Assembly: GCF_014649875.1 (NCBI RefSeq)
Contig: NZ_BMTW01000017.1
Span: 102,690-166,689 of the forward strand
Reading direction: 5' to 3'
From: Streptomyces rubiginosohelvolus
GTDB lineage: Bacteria; Actinomycetota; Actinomycetes; Streptomycetales; Streptomycetaceae
DNA length: 64,000 nt
Within the stretch, counting starts at the first letter, position 1; each line of letters opens with the position of its first letter. The notes under the pieces were generated by a model that saw only the letters and a program-made list of their open reading frames with translations, was not told the origin of the DNA and made no database searches. This document shows, one piece after another, positions 57,979 through 64,000 of this stretch. The translations under genes were made by a program, and so were the position numbers.

Positions 57979-58947
57979 ATGACAAGCAAGAACCTTGGCC
58001 GCGTCACTCTCGCCGCCCTGCCCTTTGTCCTCGCACTCCTCATCGACCTCACGCTCTACGCCGCCATCGCGGACCGCCTGCCCGACCGGCTGGCCGTCCA
58101 CTTCGACGCCGCCGGATCCGCCGACGGATATCTGGGCTTCACCGCCTATCTGCTCTACACGCTCCCCTCGCTGCTGGTGCTCGGCGCGCTGTGGGCCTTC
58201 ATCGCGGCCAAGGGCAGGCTCCACGGCCGCGCCCGCCGGTGGCTCATCGGCGGGGGCTTCGCCGTGGCCGCGTTCCTCGGCTATCTGCAGATCGCCGTCC
58301 TGTTCGTCAACGTGGACGTCCCCGAGGGCGGTTCGGCCGACGGGTTCCCGCTCTGGCACATCGCGGTGGCCCTCGGGGCGGCCGCCCTCGCCGGAGCCCT
58401 CGGGCTGCTGCTGGCCCGGCTGGTCCCCGTGCCCGACGACCCGCGCGACCCGGACCCGGCGACCCGGGAGAGGATCGTGCTCGCCGACGGCGAGGTGGCC
58501 GCCTGGGGGCGCGGCATCGGCGCCTGGTGGGCACCCGTCGCCGTGCTGGTGCTGCTGTCGGCCGGTGTCACCGTCGGCCGGGAGCAGAGCTGGTTCATCG
58601 GGGTGCCGCTGATCCTGCTCGCCCTGGTGGCGGGCACCTTCTGCCGCCCCCACGTCACCGTGGACCGGCGCGGTCTCACCGTCTCCGGACTGCTGCCCCG
58701 GCCCCGGGTGCGGGTGCCGCTGGAGCGGATGGAGGTCGCGGACAGCCGCCCGGTCAACGCCCTGGCGGAGTACGGCGGCTGGGGCTATCGAATCCGCCCC
58801 GAGCGCAGCGGCGTCATCACCCGCTCGGGTGAGGCCATCGTCGTCAGCCTGACGAGCGGCCGCGAGTTCGCCGTCACCGTCGCGGACTCGGCCACCGGCG
58901 CCGCTCTGCTCAACACGCTGCTCGACCGGCAGCGGGCGGGGCGCTGA
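57979..58947 (+). CDS. DUF1648-family membrane protein
   Basis: 322 residues from an ATG with GGAGG nearby. DUF1648 core at the N-terminus (LPDRLAVHFDAAGSADGY between the first two helices), about six membrane segments, then a C-terminal soluble beta-rich domain of about 95 residues (RPHVTVDRRGLTVSGLLPRPR onward). The pair DUF1648 plus YtrA regulator is common in Firmicutes and actinobacteria; function unknown. Stop is 2 bases before the YtrA gene. Confidence 0.85.
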   Translation: MTSKNLGRVTLAALPFVLALLIDLTLYAAIADRLPDRLAVHFDAAGSADGYLGFTAYLLYTLPSLLVLGALWAFIAAKGRLHGRARRWLIGGGFAVAAFLGYLQIAVLFVNVDVPEGGSADGFPLWHIAVALGAAALAGALGLLLARLVPVPDDPRDPDPATRERIVLADGEVAAWGRGIGAWWAPVAVLVLLSAGVTVGREQSWFIGVPLILLALVAGTFCRPHVTVDRRGLTVSGLLPRPRVRVPLERMEVADSRPVNALAEYGGWGYRIRPERSGVITRSGEAIVVSLTSGREFAVTVADSATGAALLNTLLDRQRAGR

Positions 58948-58949
58948 CC

Positions 58950-59306
58950 ATGCTCTTCCGGGTCGATCCCACCTCCACCGTGCCGCTCGGGGACCAGATC
59001 GCCGCCTCGGTCCGGCGTGCGGTCGCCGAGGGCGCCGTGGCCCCGGGCGAGCGGCTGCCCGCCGCCCGGGCGCTCGCCGAATCCCTCGGCGTCAACGTCC
59101 ACACCGTCCTGCGCGGCTATCAACGGCTCCGTGAGGAAGGGCTCATCGAACTGCGCCGCGGACGGGGCGCGGCGATCACCGCGGGCGCATCGCCGCAGCG
59201 CGCCCGGCTGCTGGAGAGGGTGCGCGAAGCGGTCGCGGACGCCCGGGACCTGGGCATGACCGAGGACGAACTGCTGACCCTCGTCCGTAACGAACTCGAC
59301 GCCTGA
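58950..59306 (+). CDS. GntR-family YtrA-subfamily regulator
   Basis: 118 residues, the short YtrA form without an effector domain. Winged helix: LGDQIAASVRRAVAEGAVAPGERLPAARALAESLGVNVHTV, seen in pieces at residues 13-52, and RLREEGLIELRRGRGAAI wing; a helical C-terminus (MTEDELLTLVRNEL) for dimerisation. Coupled to the DUF1648 gene and probably an autorepressor of the pair. Confidence 0.9.
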   Translation: MLFRVDPTSTVPLGDQIAASVRRAVAEGAVAPGERLPAARALAESLGVNVHTVLRGYQRLREEGLIELRRGRGAAITAGASPQRARLLERVREAVADARDLGMTEDELLTLVRNELDA

Positions 59307-59330
59307 CAGGGGGAGGCGTCGGGACCGCGA

Positions 59331-59362
59331 AGAGGACCGTTCCGGAAGCGGAACGGTCCTCT
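59331..59362 (+). terminator. Hairpin terminator after the YtrA gene
   Basis: Perfect 14-bp stem AGAGGACCGTTCCG (59331-59344) with its complement at 59349-59362, GAAG loop, 25 bases after the stop. Confidence 0.9.
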
Positions 59363-59493
59363 GTCGTGTGGGGGGTGCCGGCCGGTCCCGGGACACGGGA
59401 CCGGCCGGACGAGCGCGGCGACGCCGGGGACCTATCGACGCCCCGGGGGCGCGATGACGTCAGGAACGTGACGGCGTCCGGAACGTGACGGCG

Positions 59494-60159
59494 TCAGGAT
59501 GCGGAACGGGCGAGCGAGGCCAGGCCGTTCTGCCACAACTGGTTGACCCGGGCCCGCTCGTTGGCGTCCGGCTGCGCGTTGGTGCAGGACGGGCCGGGGC
59601 CGCCGCCGGACATCAACTCGCTGCACGGGCCGGAGTAGTTGTCCGGCAGGCCGAGCACGTGCCCGGTCTCGTGCGTGGTGACGCGGGTCGAGTCGTACTG
59701 CTGGTTCTGGGCGTAGTCCAGGAAGATGTACCCGCGGCCGTGGCCGTCGGTGCTGGCGTAGGAGCCGCGCGGGTCGTTGCCCTCGCGGTAGGTGAAGTCG
59801 GCGCCGGAGCCTTCCTGGAGCTGGACGTTGGAGACCGAGCTGTTCCAGATCTGCGTGCTGTTGGCTATCTGGCTGCGGAAGGACGGCGCGCCGGAGGCGT
59901 CGTAGGTGACCGTGACGGCCTTGATGCCCGGGTTGGCCGCGCGCTTCTCGGCGACGGACTTCATGACCGCGTCGAGGAAGGCGCGGTTGGCGGCGGCGTT
60001 CTCGCCGGAGCCGTTGTACGCGGCGATGGTGGAGGAGGCGGAAGGGGCGGCAGGGGCGGCAGGGGCCGGAGCGGCGACAGCGACCGGTGCGGTGCCCAGC
60101 GCGGCGACGAGACCGAGGCCGGCGGCGGCGGTGGCGACGGCGTTCTTGAGGTGTCTCAT
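59494..60159 (-). CDS. snpA: Snapalysin (secreted small neutral metalloprotease, M7)
   Basis: 221 residues from the ATG at 60157-60159. Sec signal peptide (VATAAAGLGLVAALGTAPVAVAA) then a short propeptide and the mature M7 domain. Zinc motif HETGHVLGLPD (two His plus the third ligand Asp) followed by the Met-turn-like SELMSGGGPG, with Cys pair in GPCSELM and PSCTN. Extracellular milk-protein-degrading enzyme of Streptomyces. The LysR regulator is divergent, the arrangement known for snpA and its activator. Confidence 0.94.
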   Translation of the reverse strand: MRHLKNAVATAAAGLGLVAALGTAPVAVAAPAPAAPAAPSASSTIAAYNGSGENAAANRAFLDAVMKSVAEKRAANPGIKAVTVTYDASGAPSFRSQIANSTQIWNSSVSNVQLQEGSGADFTYREGNDPRGSYASTDGHGRGYIFLDYAQNQQYDSTRVTTHETGHVLGLPDNYSGPCSELMSGGGPGPSCTNAQPDANERARVNQLWQNGLASLARSAS

Positions 60160-60284
60160 GGGGGGATTTCTCCTACCTGTCCGAACGAACCCACGCCGTG
60201 GGGGTGTCCGCTGAACGGACAAGGCGTGGGGCGGTACGGGGAAGAGTGTGGTGCAGCGCACAGTCGCCGGGGATGATGCCGAAC

Positions 60285-60307
60285 GGCGATAGCACCGCCC
60301 TATCGCC
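60285..60307. promoter_or_regulatory. LysR-type dyad between snpA and its regulator
   Basis: GGCGATAG (60285-60292), seven-base spacer, CTATCGCC (60300-60307): a perfect 8-bp inverted repeat in the 316-bp divergent region. It contains a T-N11-A core as expected for a LysR-regulator box. The remainder of the region holds no gene. Confidence 0.7.
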
Positions 60308-60475
60308 ACCCGGCCCTGCTTCTTTGCGCACGTCAGACGTTCACCGTCATGCCATGCCCACGTCGTCAACACGGCATCGCCACAGTCCTCCGAGCCCAAC
60401 ACTCCCTGAATTGATGCTGTTTGGTGGGGTTGCGACGTCTGGTGCCCGGCGGACGGCGGTCATAGTCTCCGCTGC

Positions 60476-61429
60476 ATGGAGCTGGAGGTGAGACACCTCA
60501 AGGCGCTGTGCGCCATCGCCGACGCGGGCAGTCTGCACCAGGCGGCCCGTCGCCTCGGCGTGAGCCAGCCCTCCCTGACGACCCAGCTGCGGCGGATCGA
60601 GAACGTGCTCGGCGCCGAACTGTTCTTCCGCGAGCGGACCGGCTGCCGCCCGACGTCCCTGGGCCGGGCCGTCCTGAGCCGGGCCCGGCCCCTCGTCGAC
60701 GGCATGAGCGACCTGGTGGCCGCGGCGCTGGAGGAGGCCGAGGCCGCCCGGCCCCGCGGCTCCCGGCTGCGCATCGGGTCGACCGCGAGCCGGGTCATCG
60801 GCGGCTGGCTGCGCCGGCTGCGGGTCGCCCTGCCCGGTACGGACATCTCCCTGCGGGTCGACGTCTCCGCCCACGAGCTGTTGCGCTCGGTCGCGGCGGG
60901 CCGCCTGGACGTCGCTTTCGTGCACGAGGTGGAGGGCTGCCCGCTGACGCTGCCGGAGGGCCTGGAGCAGCGCGTACTCGTGGACCGGGAACCGCAGTTC
61001 ATCTCCCTCTCCCGCGACCACCCGGCCGCCCGCCGCCGGGTGGTGGAGCTCGGGGACCTCGCGGGCGACCCGTGGATGGTCGATCCGACGGTGGACGGCG
61101 AGTGGGACGGGGTACGCCGGGTGCTCGGCGCCGCCGGACTCAACCCACCGGTCCTGCACGGCGACTACCTCACCGCCGCCTCCCTCGTCGTGCTCGGCGA
61201 GGCCGTCGCCCCCTGCCAGCCGACGTCGGGACCGCGCGACGACATGGTGATCCGACCCCTGCTGGGCGACCCGCTCGCGGTACGCCTCCTCCTGGTCTCC
61301 CGGCCCGGGACCGACATCGAGGTGGTGTACGCGCAGTTGGAGGACGCCTACCGAGACGCGGCGCGACGGGCGAGCGGCTACCACGAGTGGCTGCTGCGCC
61401 ACCGCTCGCCGCTGGCCCGCACGCCCTGA
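60476..61429 (+). CDS. LysR-family regulator, probable snpA activator
   Basis: 317 residues. N-terminal helix-turn-helix: ADAGSLHQAARRLGVSQPSLTTQLRRIE; effector domain from about residue 95 (LRIGSTASRVIGGWLRRLR; RLDVAFVHEVEG). Divergent from the snapalysin gene across a region with a perfect dyad, matching the known snpA/snpR activator layout in S. lividans and relatives. An ATG start immediately after CGCTGC is accepted by alignment with the family. Confidence 0.88.
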   Translation: MELEVRHLKALCAIADAGSLHQAARRLGVSQPSLTTQLRRIENVLGAELFFRERTGCRPTSLGRAVLSRARPLVDGMSDLVAAALEEAEAARPRGSRLRIGSTASRVIGGWLRRLRVALPGTDISLRVDVSAHELLRSVAAGRLDVAFVHEVEGCPLTLPEGLEQRVLVDREPQFISLSRDHPAARRRVVELGDLAGDPWMVDPTVDGEWDGVRRVLGAAGLNPPVLHGDYLTAASLVVLGEAVAPCQPTSGPRDDMVIRPLLGDPLAVRLLLVSRPGTDIEVVYAQLEDAYRDAARRASGYHEWLLRHRSPLARTP

Positions 61430-61542
61430 CGCCGTACGGCTGCGCCGGTCGGCCTCTCAGCCCGTCGGCCCCGGAGAGTTCCCCGTTCTGCTGACAGCGT
61501 GCACGGGTTCCTGCACCGCCTGCCGCCGGGCAGAGTCGTCCC

Positions 61543-62541
61543 ATGAGGCTTCTGATGCTGGGCGGTACGGAGTTCGTCGGGCGGACTGTCACCGACGCGG
61601 CGCTGGAGCGGGGCTGGGATGTCACGGTGTTCCACCGCGGCCGCCACGCGCCCCCGCCCGGCGTGAGCGCGCTGACCGGGGACCGGACCGCGGGTGGGCG
61701 GGGGCTCGCGGCGCTGGCGGAGAGCGGGCAGGACTGGGACCTGGTCGTCGACACCTGGAGCGGTGCCCCGGCGGCCGTCCGGGACGCCGCCCGTCTGCTG
61801 TCCACCCGGGCCGGGCACTTCAGTTACGTCTCCAGCCGCTCGGTGTACGCCTACCCGGCCGCTCCCGGGCTCGACGAGAACGGCCCGCTGGTCACCGGCG
61901 CCTCGCCCGACGACGGCGGGGACGTGCCGTACGACCGGGCCAAGCGCGGCGGCGAGCTGGCCGCCCTGGACGCCTTCGGGGAGCGGGCCCTGCTGGCACG
62001 GGCCGGGCTGATCATCGGCCCCGGGGAGAACATCGGCCGGCTTCCCTGGTGGCTGTCGCGGATCGCCCGCGGCGGACCGGTGATCGCCCCCGGCCGGCCC
62101 GACACGGAGCTCCAGTACGTCGACGTCCGGGACCTGGCCGAGTGGATCCTGGACGCCGCGGCGGACGGGCTGCACGGCCCGTACAACACCGTCAGCCGCC
62201 CCGGCCACACGACCATGGGCGAGCTGCTGGAGGCATGCGTCCGCGTCACCGGCTCCGATGCCGAACTCCGCTGGACGGATCCGGAGGTCCTGCAGGCCGC
62301 CGGGGCCGAGCCCTGGAGCGACCTGCCGATCTGGCTGCCGCGGGGCGAGCTGCACGACACGATGCACCGCGGCGACCACACCAAGGCACACGCGGCGGGG
62401 CTGCGCTGCCGCCCGGTGGAGGAGACCGTCGCGGACACCTGGGCCTGGCTGCGCGCGCTCGGCGGCACGGCTCCCCAGCGCCCCGACCGCCCGGCCGTCG
62501 GCCTCGACCCGGAACTGGAGGCGAAGCTGCTGGCGCTCTGA
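61543..62541 (+). CDS. NAD-dependent epimerase/dehydratase-family protein (atypical SDR)
   Basis: 332 residues. Rossmann motif LGGTEFVGRTV, the Ser-Ser-Tyr region VSSRSVYAYP and the Tyr-x-x-x-Lys in YDRAKRGGE. C-terminal substrate lobe contains YVDVRDLAEWIL and a short FNTVSRPG-like block. GGTxFxG is typical of the isoflavone-reductase/UDP-glucose-4-epimerase-like atypical group. Substrate unknown; no operon partners. Confidence 0.85.
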   Translation: MRLLMLGGTEFVGRTVTDAALERGWDVTVFHRGRHAPPPGVSALTGDRTAGGRGLAALAESGQDWDLVVDTWSGAPAAVRDAARLLSTRAGHFSYVSSRSVYAYPAAPGLDENGPLVTGASPDDGGDVPYDRAKRGGELAALDAFGERALLARAGLIIGPGENIGRLPWWLSRIARGGPVIAPGRPDTELQYVDVRDLAEWILDAAADGLHGPYNTVSRPGHTTMGELLEACVRVTGSDAELRWTDPEVLQAAGAEPWSDLPIWLPRGELHDTMHRGDHTKAHAAGLRCRPVEETVADTWAWLRALGGTAPQRPDRPAVGLDPELEAKLLAL

Positions 62542-62689
62542 CGGCTGCCGACGCTCTGTCACTCCGCCTCTCCGACACGCCGCTCCTGTGCGCGTGTCGC
62601 GCGAAGAAACCACCCATAGGCCTACGCAACGGGACAAGAGCGGCGTGTCATACAAAACGACAAAGTGATGACCATGCATATTGCGCGGC

Positions 62690-64000
62690 ATGGAACAGAA
62701 GGCGCGCAGGCGCGGCAACGCAATCCGGGCAGCAGTGACAGTGGCCACGGCCGCGGCGATGGTGGGCGTGCTGGCCCCGGCCGCGGGTGCCGATCCGCTG
62801 CCGGGCGGACTGGGACCCTGCCTCGGCAGCTCCTGCCCGCCCAGCTGGAACGACCCCAACAACGGCCCGGTCGTCGGATTCGACAGCAACATCAACGTCT
62901 TCGTCGGCGGGGACTTCCTGGTCCGCGAGGCGGCGGCCGAGGCGGAGGGCAAGGTCGTCACCCTCGGTGAGTTCGACATGAACAAGCGGGAGGGGGTCTC
63001 GCAGGTCTACAACGTCGGTATCGCGGGCGTCGGTTCACGGGTGCCGCCGCCGGACGGCTCCGACTATCTGACGACGGGCGGGGACGTCACCATCGCCGAC
63101 GGTCAGCGCCTCCTCGCCGAGGAGGGCGAGCACTCCGGCCGCGTCGCCTACGCGGGGGACCTCACGGGCACGGTGAACCCCACCACCGCCCCGCGCTTCG
63201 ACGCGGACGCGGCCGCCCCGTACACGCAGCTGCGCCCGCAGCTCACCGAGGCCAGCCGGTGCTACGCCTACGACGGCGACGAGCACCGGGAGGCGACGGG
63301 CACCTGGGAGCAGGTCGGCGACCTCATGACGTTCACCGGCGACGGCACCTCCGCGATCCAGATCTTCGACGTGGACGCGGACCTGGAGTCGGAGACGGGC
63401 GGCAACACGGGGTTCGTCTTCAACGGGATCCCCGAAGGCGCGACCGTCCTGGTCAACGTGTACGGCAGCACCCGCAGCGTCGCCACGTTCATGGGCTCGT
63501 TCCCCAACGAGGGCCTCCGCGAGAACCTGCTGTGGAACTTCCCGGACGCCACCGCTCTGTCGCTGACCGGCCCGGCCCAGTTCGAGGGCAGCATCCTGGT
63601 CGGCCAGCCGGCGAGCTCCACCGTGCTCAGCATGAGCGGCACCAACGGCCGTTTCTACACGGCGGGTTCGCTCACCCACACCTCGCAGGGCCAGTCGGGT
63701 GGCCAGGAGATCCACGCGTACCCCTTCGACGGGGACCTGCCGTCGTGCGCCCCGGAACCGACGCCGACCCCGACGGACCCGACTCCGACGCCTACGGACC
63801 CGACCCCCACCCCCACGGACCCCACGCCGACCCCTACGGACCCCACCCCCACGCCGACGGACCCGACCCCCACCCCCACGGACCCGACGCCGACGCCGAC
63901 GGATCCCGCGCCGACCCCCACGGACCCGACGCCGACCCCCACGGACCCCACCCCGACCCCCACCGACCCCACCCCGACCCCGACGGACCCCACCCCGACG
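62690..64000 (+). CDS. Secreted choice-of-anchor A-like surface protein (partial)
   Basis: Open from an ATG at 62690 to the window end (437 codons shown). Signal peptide (residues 1-35, ending APAAGADP), then a beta-rich ~320-residue domain with GFDSNINVFVGGDF, GVSQVYNVGIAG and NTGFVFNGIPEGATV, typical of the choice-of-anchor A adhesin-like domain. From 63760 a tail of TPTPTDP heptapeptide repeats begins. A sortase or other wall anchor would be expected beyond the window but is not seen. Confidence 0.85.
   Translation, partial: MEQKARRRGNAIRAAVTVATAAAMVGVLAPAAGADPLPGGLGPCLGSSCPPSWNDPNNGPVVGFDSNINVFVGGDFLVREAAAEAEGKVVTLGEFDMNKREGVSQVYNVGIAGVGSRVPPPDGSDYLTTGGDVTIADGQRLLAEEGEHSGRVAYAGDLTGTVNPTTAPRFDADAAAPYTQLRPQLTEASRCYAYDGDEHREATGTWEQVGDLMTFTGDGTSAIQIFDVDADLESETGGNTGFVFNGIPEGATVLVNVYGSTRSVATFMGSFPNEGLRENLLWNFPDATALSLTGPAQFEGSILVGQPASSTVLSMSGTNGRFYTAGSLTHTSQGQSGGQEIHAYPFDGDLPSCAPEPTPTPTDPTPTPTDPTPTPTDPTPTPTDPTPTPTDPTPTPTDPTPTPTDPAPTPTDPTPTPTDPTPTPTDPTPTPTDPTPT
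63760..64000 (+). repeat. 21-base tandem repeat encoding TPTPTDP
   Basis: At least eleven 21-base units encode Thr-Pro-Thr-Pro-Thr-Asp-Pro, with synonymous variation (ACC/ACG/ACT, CCG/CCC/CCT) and one unit with Ala in place of Thr (APTPTDP). It is the extracellular stalk of the surface protein and continues off the window. Confidence 0.92.

Noticed and set aside
63655..63993. Minus-strand frame encoding GSVGVGV repeats
   Set aside because: Reverse complement of the TPTPTDP-coding repeats, not an independent gene.
63760..64000. CRISPR-like periodicity
   Set aside because: Units are contiguous 21-base coding repeats with no unique spacers.

Overview
The window is high-GC Streptomyces chromosomal core. 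Evidence: strong G/C bias at third codon positions, frequent GTG starts, ATGA/GTGA/TGATG gene overlaps, and long GC-rich hairpins at gene ends. It also carries several actinomycete hallmark loci: sigR-rsrA, a B12-riboswitch nrdAB, dasR-dasABC-dasD-nagB, a WblE-type WhiB protein, an rshA-sigH pair, NsrR with a flavohaemoprotein, snapalysin, and an EshA-type encapsulin. From memory, much of the gene order resembles the S. coelicolor SCO52xx region; this was not checked by search.

Layout. 1-10.4 kb: rsgA (cut by the window edge), aroA, an M50-like membrane protease, an SRAP protein and an alpha/beta hydrolase. These are followed by the thiol-stress pair sigR-rsrA with a textbook SigR promoter, two overlapping membrane HD proteins, a TPR protein and peptide deformylase. 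10.4-18.2 kb (minus strand): a GlxA/AraC-type regulator, a three-gene ABC-2 exporter operon, and nrdA-nrdB behind a cobalamin riboswitch. 18.2-23.2 kb (minus): a lipoprotein with a GNAT enzyme, the carbon-starvation transporter cstA with its small partner, and a LuxR-type regulator.

23.7-35.3 kb (plus): an 11-gene, tightly overlapping operon. It holds two paralogous GT2 glycosyltransferases, a GT4, a flippase-like membrane protein, a class III aminotransferase, an SDR epimerase, a UbiA-family phosphoribosyl-polyprenol-type transferase, two membrane-anchored EEP phosphatase-like proteins and an aldo/keto reductase. I read it as a lipid-linked, probably amino-sugar or pentose, glycan or glycolipid pathway that I cannot name. 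It is the best candidate here for an undescribed system.

35.4-43.5 kb: the GlcNAc/chitobiose regulon core (dasR, dasABC, dasD, nagB, a SIS protein) with recognisable DasR boxes. Further DasR-box-like sites lie upstream of the ABC exporter, the LuxR-type regulator and a PdtaS-like kinase. 43.8-51.2 kb: the PdtaS-like kinase, wblE, a diacylglycerol-kinase-like enzyme, sigH with its anti-sigma factor, and a CPA1 antiporter. 51.2-64 kb: a D-cysteine desulfhydrase/ACC-deaminase-like enzyme, hmp-nsrR, a family 2B encapsulin shell (eshA-like) with a polyprenyl synthetase as probable cargo, two further small enzymes or hypotheticals, a DUF1648-YtrA pair, snapalysin with a divergent LysR regulator, an SDR enzyme, and a secreted choice-of-anchor-A-like protein whose TPTPTDP repeat tail runs off the window.

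No tRNA, rRNA, CRISPR array, insertion sequence or phage gene was recognised.
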